The notes under the pieces were generated by a model that did no database searches, had not been told where the DNA came from, and worked only from the letters and a program-made list of their open reading frames with translations. The translations under genes and the position numbers were made by a program. A DNA stretch of 30,122 nt from an uncultured Lachnospira sp. (GTDB taxonomy: Bacteria; Bacillota; Clostridia; Lachnospirales; Lachnospiraceae), in assembly GCA_910587485.1 (NCBI GenBank), contig CAJUKN010000026.1:1-30122 (forward strand), read 5' to 3'. Shown one piece after another: positions 1 to 6,473 of this stretch (within the stretch, counting starts at the first letter, position 1; every line of letters starts with the position of its first letter).

Positions 1-1194
1 TTACTCAATGATAGTAGCAACTGCACCAGAACCAACTGTTCTACCACCCTCACGGATAGCAAAACGAAGACCCTGCTCCATAGCAACTCTATGGATAAGT
101 TCTACTGTCATCTCTACGTTATCACCAGGCATACACATATCTGTGCCGTTTGGAAGTTCGCAAACACCTGTTACGTCTGTTGTTCTGAAATAGAACTGTG
201 GACGATAGTTATTGAAGAATGGTGTATGACGACCACCCTCGTCCTTAGTCAATACATAAACTTGAGCTGTAAACTTCTTGTGTGGTGTAACTGAACTTGG
301 CTTACAAAGAACCTGACCTCTTTCGATATCATCTCTTTGAACACCTCTAAGAAGCGCACCAATATTATCACCTGGCTGTGCCTCATCAAGAAGCTTTCTG
401 AACATCTCAATACCTGTAACAACAACTTTACGTGTCTCATCTGTAATACCAACAATTTCAACTTCCTCATTAAGGTGAAGGATACCTCTTTCTACTCTAC
501 CAGTAGCAACAGTACCACGACCTGTAATTGAGAATACGTCCTCTACAGGCATAAGGAATGGCTTGTCTGTCTCTCTTTGTGGGTCTGGAACATACTCATC
601 AATTGTGTGCATAAGTTCAAGAATCTTATCGCCCCACTCGCTGTTAGGGTCTTCAAGAGCCTTAAGAGCTGAACCTTGGATAATAGGTGTATCATCACCA
701 GGGAAATCATAGTCATTAAGAAGCTCTCTGATTTCCATATCTACAAGTTCCAAAAGCTCTGGGTCGTCAACCATATCACACTTGTTCATAAATACAACGA
801 TATATGGAACACCAACCTGACGAGCAAGAAGGATATGTTCTCTTGTTTGAGCCATAACACCATCTGTAGCAGCAACAACAAGGATACCAGCATCCATCTG
901 AGCAGCACCAGTAATCATGTTCTTAACGTAGTCCGCATGTCCTGGACAGTCAACGTGTGCATAGTGTCTCTTTTCTGTCTCATACTCAACGTGTGCTGTA
1001 GAGATTGTAATACCTCTTTCTCTCTCTTCTGGTGCCTTATCAATATTTTCAAATGCAACAGCCTCACCTGTACCAAGTCTTGCATGAAGTGTCTTTGTAA
1101 TAGCGGCTGTCAATGTAGTCTTACCATGATCTACGTGTCCAATTGTACCAATATTGCAATGTGGTTTTGTTCTCTCAAATTTAGCCTTTGCCAT
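1..1194 (-). CDS. tuf: Elongation factor Tu
   Basis: Translational GTPase that delivers aminoacyl-tRNA to the ribosomal A site as a GTP ternary complex in the cytoplasm. The 397-residue protein has the usual family length and is complete, with its stop codon on the first three bases of the window. Visible G motifs are GHVDHGKT (P-loop, about residues 19-26), the switch I region RGITI, DCPGHADY (G3) and NKCD (G4), followed by the two beta-barrel domains. The start ATG is preceded by AAGGAGG at a good distance. It is the last gene of the rpsL-rpsG-fusA-tuf string, but the 130-base gap to fusA holds a strong promoter of its own, so it is probably transcribed both with the operon and alone. Identity is not in doubt. 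Confidence 0.99.
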   Translation of the reverse strand: MAKAKFERTKPHCNIGTIGHVDHGKTTLTAAITKTLHARLGTGEAVAFENIDKAPEERERGITISTAHVEYETEKRHYAHVDCPGHADYVKNMITGAAQMDAGILVVAATDGVMAQTREHILLARQVGVPYIVVFMNKCDMVDDPELLELVDMEIRELLNDYDFPGDDTPIIQGSALKALEDPNSEWGDKILELMHTIDEYVPDPQRETDKPFLMPVEDVFSITGRGTVATGRVERGILHLNEEVEIVGITDETRKVVVTGIEMFRKLLDEAQPGDNIGALLRGVQRDDIERGQVLCKPSSVTPHKKFTAQVYVLTKDEGGRHTPFFNNYRPQFYFRTTDVTGVCELPNGTDMCMPGDNVEMTVELIHRVAMEQGLRFAIREGGRTVGSGAVATIIE

Positions 1195-1274
1195 TGTTTA
1201 AAATCCTCCTTAAAAAATCACTTAAATTTACCATCAATGTGGTTTCGCTTGTCGCGTTTTCATAGCTGATTTCT

Positions 1275-1303
1275 ATTATATTTCATTTTCCAATATTTTT
1301 CAA
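1275..1303 (-). promoter_or_regulatory. Promoter of tuf
   Basis: On the minus strand there is a -35 box TTGAAA (1298-1303), a 17-base spacer and a perfect -10 box TATAAT (1275-1280), in the fusA-tuf gap about 80 bases before the tuf start codon. This is a sigma-A type promoter that would give tuf extra transcription independent of the str operon. I see no terminator between fusA and this promoter. Confidence 0.75.
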
Positions 1304-1324
1304 CTATATTTTTTATAATCAATA

Positions 1325-3442
1325 TTACTTGCTTTTTGCAGCAATTACTTTGTCTTGGATTGACTTTGGTGCCTGCTCATATTTCTCAAAGAACATTGAA
1401 TAGTTACCACGTCCCTGTGTCTTAGAACGAAGGTCTGTAGAGTAACCAAACATTTCTGAGAGTGGTACATAAGCTCTTACAATCTTACCGCCGCCTAAAT
1501 CATCCATACCTTCTATACGTCCACGACGAGAATTGATATCACCAATTACATCACCCATATATTCCTCTGGCATTGTAACTTCAACCTTCATAATTGGCTC
1601 TAACAATGCTGCTCCGCCTTTTTGCATAGCATCCTTAAATGCCATAGAGCCTGCAATCTTAAATGCCATTTCTGAAGAATCGACTTCATGGTATGAACCA
1701 TCATAAACCGTTGCATGAACACCAAGTACTGGGAATCCTGCAAGAATACCTGCATTTGATGCCTCCTCAATACCTTCGCCAACAGCTGGGATATATTCCT
1801 TAGGAATAGCACCACCAACGACTTCAGAATCAAACTTAAAGTGCTCTTCGCCATTTGGGTCCATTGGCTCAAAACGTACCTTACAGTGACCATACTGACC
1901 ACGACCGCCTGACTGTTTTGCATACTTGCTGTCAACATCAACAGACTTTGTAAAGCACTCTTTGTAAGCAACCTGAGGTGCGCCAACATTCGCATCTACC
2001 TTAAACTCACGGAGAAGTCTATCAACAATAATCTCAAGGTGAAGTTCACCCATACCTGCAATAATTGTTTGACCAGTCTCTTGGTCTGTATGAGCGCGGA
2101 ATGTTGGGTCTTCTTCAGCAAGTTTTGCTAAAGCTTCACCCATCTTGCCTTGGTCATTCTTTGTCTTAGGTTCAATAGCAAGCTCAATAACTGGCTCTGG
2201 GAACTCCATAGACTCAAGAATAACTGGATGCTGCTCGTCACAGATTGTATCACCTGTTGTTGTAAACTTAAAACCTACAGCAGCGGCAATATCACCTGAA
2301 TAAACCTTTGAAAGTTCTTCTCTTTTATTTGCATGCATTTGAAGGATACGACCAACTCTCTCCTTCTTTCCCTTTGTTGCATTTAATACATATGAACCTG
2401 AGTTCAATGTACCTGAATATACTCTAAAGAATGCAAGCTTACCAACAAATGGGTCTGCCATAATCTTAAATGCAAGCGCTGAAAATGGTTCTTCATCTGA
2501 TGAATGTCTTGTAACTTCATTACCTTCATCATCAACACCTGTAATATCTGGAATATCTGTAGGTGCTGGCATAAATTCAAGAACGGCATCAAGAAGCTTC
2601 TGAACACCCTTATTTCTGTAAGCTGAACCACAACATACAGGAACGGCACTACATTCACATGTTGCTTTTCTAAGAGCTTTTTTCATCTCTTCAACAGATG
2701 GTTCCTCACCCTCAAGATACATCATCATAAGGTCATCATCAAGCTCACAAACCTTCTCTACAAGCTCTGTATGATATTCTTCTGCTTGTTCCTTCATATC
2801 ATCAGGAATCGCAACAACCGAAATATCATCACCCTTATCATCATTGTAAATATATGCCTGCATCTCGAAAAGGTCAATAATTCCCTTGAAATCATCTTCT
2901 TTTCCAATTGGAATTTGAAGACAAATTGCATTCTTTCCTAATCTTTTTCTAATCTGGTCTACTGCACCATAGAAATTTGCGCCTAAGATATCCATCTTAT
3001 TGATAAATGCCATTCTAGGCACATTGTATGTGTCTGCCTGACGCCATACATTTTCTGACTGTGGCTCAACGCCACCCTTTGCACAGAATACACCAACAGC
3101 ACCATCAAGTACTCTAAGTGAACGCTCAACCTCAACTGTGAAGTCAACGTGACCAGGAGTATCAATAATATTAATACGATGCTCTAATGCACCTGGCATA
3201 GCTTTTGTTTCCTTCTCTAATGTCCAATGACATGTAGTAGCGGCTGAAGTAATTGTGATACCTCTCTCCTGCTCCTGCTCCATCCAGTCCATAGTAGCAG
3301 TACCTTCGTGAGTATCACCGATTTTATAGTTAACACCAGTATAATAAAGTATACGCTCTGTCAATGTCGTCTTACCGGCATCAATATGCGCCATAATACC
3401 TATATTTCTGGTTCTCTCCAATGGATATTCTCTTCCAGCCAT
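1325..3442 (-). CDS. fusA: Elongation factor G
   Basis: Translocase GTPase that moves tRNA and mRNA through the ribosome after peptide bond formation and assists ribosome recycling. The 705 residues match the family length. AHIDAGKTT (P-loop, near residues 18-26), the switch region QERGITITSA, DTPGHVDF and NKMD are all present, followed by domains II-V ending in the GRGNYSM-type C-terminal segment. The ATG follows AGGAGGG at good spacing. It lies 79 bases downstream of rpsG with no terminator between, so the two are co-transcribed. The sequence reads as the canonical housekeeping EF-G rather than the Tet(M)-type protection paralog, because it sits in the str operon and has the full EF-G domain set. 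Confidence 0.99.
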   Translation of the reverse strand: MAGREYPLERTRNIGIMAHIDAGKTTLTERILYYTGVNYKIGDTHEGTATMDWMEQEQERGITITSAATTCHWTLEKETKAMPGALEHRINIIDTPGHVDFTVEVERSLRVLDGAVGVFCAKGGVEPQSENVWRQADTYNVPRMAFINKMDILGANFYGAVDQIRKRLGKNAICLQIPIGKEDDFKGIIDLFEMQAYIYNDDKGDDISVVAIPDDMKEQAEEYHTELVEKVCELDDDLMMMYLEGEEPSVEEMKKALRKATCECSAVPVCCGSAYRNKGVQKLLDAVLEFMPAPTDIPDITGVDDEGNEVTRHSSDEEPFSALAFKIMADPFVGKLAFFRVYSGTLNSGSYVLNATKGKKERVGRILQMHANKREELSKVYSGDIAAAVGFKFTTTGDTICDEQHPVILESMEFPEPVIELAIEPKTKNDQGKMGEALAKLAEEDPTFRAHTDQETGQTIIAGMGELHLEIIVDRLLREFKVDANVGAPQVAYKECFTKSVDVDSKYAKQSGGRGQYGHCKVRFEPMDPNGEEHFKFDSEVVGGAIPKEYIPAVGEGIEEASNAGILAGFPVLGVHATVYDGSYHEVDSSEMAFKIAGSMAFKDAMQKGGAALLEPIMKVEVTMPEEYMGDVIGDINSRRGRIEGMDDLGGGKIVRAYVPLSEMFGYSTDLRSKTQGRGNYSMFFEKYEQAPKSIQDKVIAAKSK

Positions 3443-3471
3443 CGGTAAACCCTCCTAATTTTGTATTCAAT

Positions 3472-3518
3472 AACTGTATTGCATAAGATTTTATCAATTA
3501 CATATAATCTATGCAGTT
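3472..3518 (-). other. Imperfect hairpin in rpsG-fusA spacer
   Basis: The spacer can fold with AACTG (3472-3476) against CAGTT (3514-3518) and then shorter inner helices broken by small bulges. It sits between the rpsG stop and the fusA Shine-Dalgarno and has no U-tract, so it is not a terminator. It could be an mRNA stability or translation element; AT-rich sequence makes chance pairing possible. Confidence 0.3.
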
Positions 3519-3521
3519 TTA

Positions 3522-3992
3522 TTAAAATCTATAATGAGCGAAAGCCTTATTAGCTTCAGCCATCTTGTGCATATCTTCTTTCTTCTTTACAGAAGCGCCT
3601 GTATTGTTTGCAGCATCAAGAATTTCATTAGCAAGTCTTTCTTCCATTGTCTTCTCACCTCTTGCGCGAGAATATGTTGTTATCCAACGAAGTGCTAACG
3701 CTTGTCTTCTATCTTGCTTAACATCAATAGGTACCTGATATGTGGCACCACCGATACGTCTAGCCTTAACCTCGAGAACTGGCATGATATTATTCATAGC
3801 CTCTTCAAATACCTCGATAGCTGGTCTTTCCGTTTTTGCTGCAACCCTGTCAAATGCTCTATATACAATCTTTTGAGCTACCCCTCTCTTACCATCAAGC
3901 ATAATGTTGTTGATAAGCTTAGTAACCACCTTGTTGTTGTAAATAGGGTCTGGTAATACATCTCTTTTTTGAGTATGTCCTTTACGTGGCAC
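3522..3992 (-). CDS. rpsG: 30S ribosomal protein S7
   Basis: Primary 16S rRNA-binding protein that nucleates assembly of the 30S head and lines the mRNA/E-site region. At 156 residues it has the standard length, beginning MPRKGHTQKRDVLPDP and containing the GGATYQVP segment and the RARGEKTMEERLANE helix. The start codon is GTG, set by AAGGAGGG seven bases upstream; no better in-frame ATG exists. It follows rpsL after an unusually long 394-base spacer holding several hairpins. In E. coli S7 is the repressor of its operon and acts in the S12-S7 spacer; whether the hairpins here serve that role is inference. Confidence 0.98.
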   Translation of the reverse strand: MPRKGHTQKRDVLPDPIYNNKVVTKLINNIMLDGKRGVAQKIVYRAFDRVAAKTERPAIEVFEEAMNNIMPVLEVKARRIGGATYQVPIDVKQDRRQALALRWITTYSRARGEKTMEERLANEILDAANNTGASVKKKEDMHKMAEANKAFAHYRF

Positions 3993-4008
3993 GGTTCTTC
4001 CCTCCTTA

Positions 4009-4055
4009 ATATTGTTTTGTTGTCAAAAACAATATGTTGTTGTTCTTAACAACAT
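4009..4055 (-). promoter_or_regulatory. Two abutting hairpins against rpsG ribosome site
   Basis: Two perfect stem-loops lie side by side just before the rpsG Shine-Dalgarno. The first has arms ATGTTGTT (4034-4041) and AACAACAT (4048-4055). The second has arms ATATTGTTTT (4009-4018) and AAAACAATAT (4026-4035). They share two bases, so both cannot close fully at once. The second stem ends two or three bases before AAGGAGGG. There is no U-tract suited to termination, so a translational control role for S7, perhaps by S7 itself, is the likely reading. Confidence 0.5.
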
Positions 4056-4073
4056 TCATTAATTCATCGGTAC

Positions 4074-4157
4074 TCACATATGATTGACCTTTCCCACAAG
4101 TCTGCCATGTGGTACTTGGCTGTGTTCGTGCATAAAGTATATTAAACCTGCAACCAT
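4074..4157 (-). CDS. Possible 27-codon small ORF in rpsL-rpsG leader
   Basis: An ATG at 4157 opens a 27-codon frame ending in TGA at 4074-4076. The peptide has a hydrophobic start (MVAGLIYF) and then a basic, His-rich part with VPHGRLVGKVNHM. A GGAG lies 13 bases upstream, which is a weak and distant ribosome site. I do not recognise a family. It may be a leader peptide, or simply part of a structured RNA; I give it low weight as a gene. Confidence 0.15.
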   Translation of the reverse strand: MVAGLIYFMHEHSQVPHGRLVGKVNHM

Positions 4158-4239
4158 AGGATTAATCTAACTCCGCACTCATTATTTCCATAAATGTGAT
4201 ATTACATACAATGCTAACCGACTGGCATCATATGATATA

Positions 4240-4310
4240 ATAGTCTCATTAACATGAGCCATGATAGTCTCATTAATATAAGCCATAATCATCTCACTAA
4301 TGTGAACTAA
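4240..4310 (-). repeat. Three tandem 24-base units, each a small dyad
   Basis: Three head-to-tail degenerate units of 24, 24 and 23 bases start at 4240, 4264 and 4288. Each contains a dyad around a TAAC/TAAT centre: CTCAT-TAAC-ATGAG in unit 1, CTCAT-TAAT-ATAAG in unit 2 and TCAC-TAAT-GTGA in unit 3. Between units 1 and 3 the fourth pair changes from T-A to C-G on both arms, which is compensatory. They lie in the rpsL-rpsG spacer, which is transcribed as part of the str operon. They may be RNA hairpins or repeated operator half-sites. Confidence 0.6.
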
Positions 4311-4386
4311 ACTTATTTATATGCAAAAAGATACACATAAATAAATACAGTATAACAAAACTTTTATATTCTAAATAAATACTAAA

Positions 4387-4806
4387 TTACTTAGCATCCT
4401 TTGGTCTTTTTGTACCATACTTAGAACGAGCTTGTCTTCTCTTTGCTACACCTGCTGTATCAAGTACACCTCTTACTATATGGTATCTTGTACCTGGTAA
4501 ATCCTTAACTCTTCCACCTCTTATAAGAACAACACTATGCTCTTGAAGATTGTGTCCTTCGCCAGGGATATATGAAGTAACTTCAATACCATTAGAAAGA
4601 CGTACTCTGGCAATCTTTCTAAGTGCTGAATTAGGCTTCTTAGGTGTGGCAGTCTTAACAGCAGTACATACACCTCTTTTTTGTGGAGAAGCAATATCTG
4701 TTGCTTTCTTCTGAAGAGAATTGTAACCCTTCTGAAGTGCTGGTGCTGTTGACTTCTTAACTGCTGTCTTTCTTCCCTGTCTTACTAACTGGTTAAATGT
4801 AGGCAT
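4387..4806 (-). CDS. rpsL: 30S ribosomal protein S12
   Basis: Decoding-centre protein of the 30S subunit. It is 139 residues long, begins MPTFNQLVRQGRK and carries the invariant TPKKPNSALRK and GGRVKDLPGTRYHIVRG loops. Both lysines whose substitution gives streptomycin resistance (in PKKPNS and GRVKDLPG) are the wild-type residues, so no S12-based resistance is predicted. The ATG is preceded by GGGAGGTG eight bases upstream. It is the first gene of the str operon, driven by the promoter at 4903-4931. Confidence 0.99.
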   Translation of the reverse strand: MPTFNQLVRQGRKTAVKKSTAPALQKGYNSLQKKATDIASPQKRGVCTAVKTATPKKPNSALRKIARVRLSNGIEVTSYIPGEGHNLQEHSVVLIRGGRVKDLPGTRYHIVRGVLDTAGVAKRRQARSKYGTKRPKDAK

Positions 4807-4875
4807 TCCTTTTTCACCTCCCGGAATTAGATATCATTGTGGTTGCATTCAGTAAATCTGAATCCTTGCAAACAA

Positions 4876-4891
4876 CGGACAGAACTGTCCG
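4876..4891 (-). other. Palindromic hairpin at the 5' end of the str mRNA
   Basis: CGGACAG and CTGTCCG flank two bases, giving a near-perfect GC-rich dyad in otherwise AT-rich DNA. It begins only about 10 bases after the -10 box of the rpsL promoter, so the transcript would start close to this stem. It may protect the 5' end of the mRNA or be an operator. Read on the plus strand it is followed by CGCGC and a T-run, so a plus-strand terminator is an alternative. Confidence 0.5.
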
Positions 4892-4902
4892 CGCGCTTTT
4901 TT

Positions 4903-4985
4903 AGTATATCCATTTATTGATTTTATGTCAAGCAAAAATACTTATTTTTTAATTTTTGTTTTTATTTTTTTGATTTTTAACTCTT
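4903..4985 (-). promoter_or_regulatory. Promoter of the str operon with A-tract upstream element
   Basis: Minus-strand -35 TTGACA (4926-4931), 17-base spacer, -10 TATACT (4903-4908). Upstream, about 4932-4980, the transcribed-sense strand is almost pure A with spaced T and C, as in UP elements that bind the RNA polymerase alpha C-terminal domain. The A-tract fills the gap after the glycosyltransferase gene, where I see no hairpin terminator. Confidence 0.85.
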
Positions 4986-6134
4986 TTTTAATCTTATCTT
5001 TAATTCTGGAATATATTTTTCCATAATAGGGTCATAAATTTCATTACAAGTGTTCATGGCAAAATTCATTTCTTTATCAATTCGAGTTTTTGCAAGTTCT
5101 TCATGCACTCTATCTGGCCAACCTCTTTTAAGCTTTTCTATAAATTCTTCTTCTGATTTGCAAAAATAATGATTGATTCTTAATTTTTTACACATACTAT
5201 CATAAAAATAAGAATGTGGAATCATTGAACCATTTTCACTAATATTACGCCAACCATCTTTCATATATGGAAAATGTGGATTCTCAATATTCGTTATTAC
5301 TCTTGGTATAAAAATTGTTTTTATATGAACATTTTGAAAATAATCATCCGATGCTCTATACATATAATTCTCTATACACAACCCATCTTGCTTTTCTTTA
5401 TGGTGAGATGTGCCATATTCTCTCCAATTAATTCCCACTCCACCAGCAAATTCTGATTCTTTAAACACTACATTCTCATAATCTTTAAAAATCTGTTCAA
5501 CAATATCTGGAAGAAGTGCATCCTGCATAGGCACAATATACTCATCTCCATCAATTATTGCCATATATTTTGTTTCAAACTGGTAATTTTCTACTGCATG
5601 ATTATAAGCTTTATTTTGCACTAAACTTCCGGGAAAGTAATGGTATGTCACTATTCCCATATCTATATAATCTTTAATTTCTTCTTTTAAATTATTGGTA
5701 CTCTCATTATCATATATATAAAAATGAGACACTCCAACCATACGATGGTATTCAATCCATTCTCTTATATACATTTCATTTTTTATGATAGCAGCAATTG
5801 ACAAAATATATGCTCCATTTTTTACACATGTAAAAGTTAATCGTTCTATTATATCAAGCTGCATTTTCATTATATAAATAAAACTCTTTAAATGAAGCTC
5901 ATGTGTAACAACATATCGATAACATAATTCGCATACGGTCTTAAGCATTTGTATCACATTGGTATCATAAAGACTCATCTCTTCTTCAAGAAATGTTGCA
6001 TAATCAATCAAATCCTGCTGCATACTTGCAACAATTTCATATCTTTTTTCCTCATCTATATCCGAATCTAACAATTTCGATTTATCTTGTATTAATTTCT
6101 TTAATGCTTTGCACTTTTCTTGTAATATACTCAT
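4977..6134 (-). CDS. GT92-like (DUF23) glycosyltransferase
   Basis: Predicted glycosyltransferase of the GT-A fold, closest by eye to family GT92/DUF23. The catalytic part starts about residue 110 with LSIAAIIKNEMYIREWIEYH, followed by VSHFYIYDNEST, the metal-binding DGDEY motif, and INHYFCKSEEEFIEKLKRG near the end. Substrate and acceptor are unknown. About 110 helical residues precede it, with no signal peptide or clear membrane span, so it is likely cytosolic. I use the ATG at 6134 (385 residues): AAAGGA lies 13 bases before it, whereas the ATG at 6170 has no ribosome site. It separates rpoC from rpsL, a place where many Firmicutes carry a small L7Ae-family gene, and it seems unrelated to translation. 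Confidence 0.8.
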   Translation of the reverse strand: MSILQEKCKALKKLIQDKSKLLDSDIDEEKRYEIVASMQQDLIDYATFLEEEMSLYDTNVIQMLKTVCELCYRYVVTHELHLKSFIYIMKMQLDIIERLTFTCVKNGAYILSIAAIIKNEMYIREWIEYHRMVGVSHFYIYDNESTNNLKEEIKDYIDMGIVTYHYFPGSLVQNKAYNHAVENYQFETKYMAIIDGDEYIVPMQDALLPDIVEQIFKDYENVVFKESEFAGGVGINWREYGTSHHKEKQDGLCIENYMYRASDDYFQNVHIKTIFIPRVITNIENPHFPYMKDGWRNISENGSMIPHSYFYDSMCKKLRINHYFCKSEEEFIEKLKRGWPDRVHEELAKTRIDKEMNFAMNTCNEIYDPIMEKYIPELKIRLKKS

Positions 6135-6170
6135 TTTTATAATGATATCCTTTCCTATCTGTAAACACAT

Positions 6171-6387
6171 CTATTTGTAACGATTTAACATCAATATCCA
6201 CAGACATATTCATTTGGGCTATTCCATTCCTACTGTACTATATTTTGCTTTCTGCTATTTCTTTTAGAATCTGTAAACCTTTGTTTAAAATATTAATTCA
6301 ATTTACGAGTTTTACGAAAGCAGTTGCAAAATGCTTTTTTTTAGTCTATTTGTTTATATAGAAGTGGGGAATTTTCTTGATGAGGTT
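6171..6387. other. AT-rich spacer between rpoC terminator and GT92 gene
   Basis: No gene seen. A stem AAAGCA (6317-6322) / TGCTTT (6332-6337) followed by a T-run would read as a weak terminator on the plus strand, although no plus-strand gene feeds it. I could not find a convincing promoter for the glycosyltransferase gene; an ATATAGT near 6240 has no well-spaced -35 box. Confidence 0.4.
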
Positions 6388-6429
6388 AAAAACACTCGCC
6401 TTCAACCAATCATTAGTTATAAGGCGAGT
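6388..6429 (-). terminator. Rho-independent terminator of rpoBC
   Basis: Perfect nine-base arms ACTCGCCTT (6394-6402) and AAGGCGAGT (6421-6429) with an 18-base loop. On the minus strand the stem is followed by G and then five T. It lies about 45 bases beyond the rpoC stop and closes the rpoBC transcription unit. Confidence 0.88.
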
Positions 6430-6473
6430 ATCCAATCTTCATGTTATGACTATTAGAAAGTTATCCTACTAAA

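Noticed and set aside
676..1269. 197-codon plus-strand frame, and similar plus-strand frames over rpoB, rpoC and other genes
   Set aside because: They lie antisense to highly conserved genes, have no ribosome sites and show composition expected of shadow frames.
1600..1995. Minus-strand frame overlapping fusA in another phase
   Set aside because: Leu/Gln/Ser-rich low-complexity translation inside fusA; a phase shadow.
4240..4310. CRISPR array
   Set aside because: Units are contiguous with no spacers, only three copies, and no cas genes are present in the window.
6317..6341. Plus-strand terminator in the rpoC-GT92 spacer
   Set aside because: Short stem, no plus-strand gene upstream; kept only as a member of a possible repeat family.
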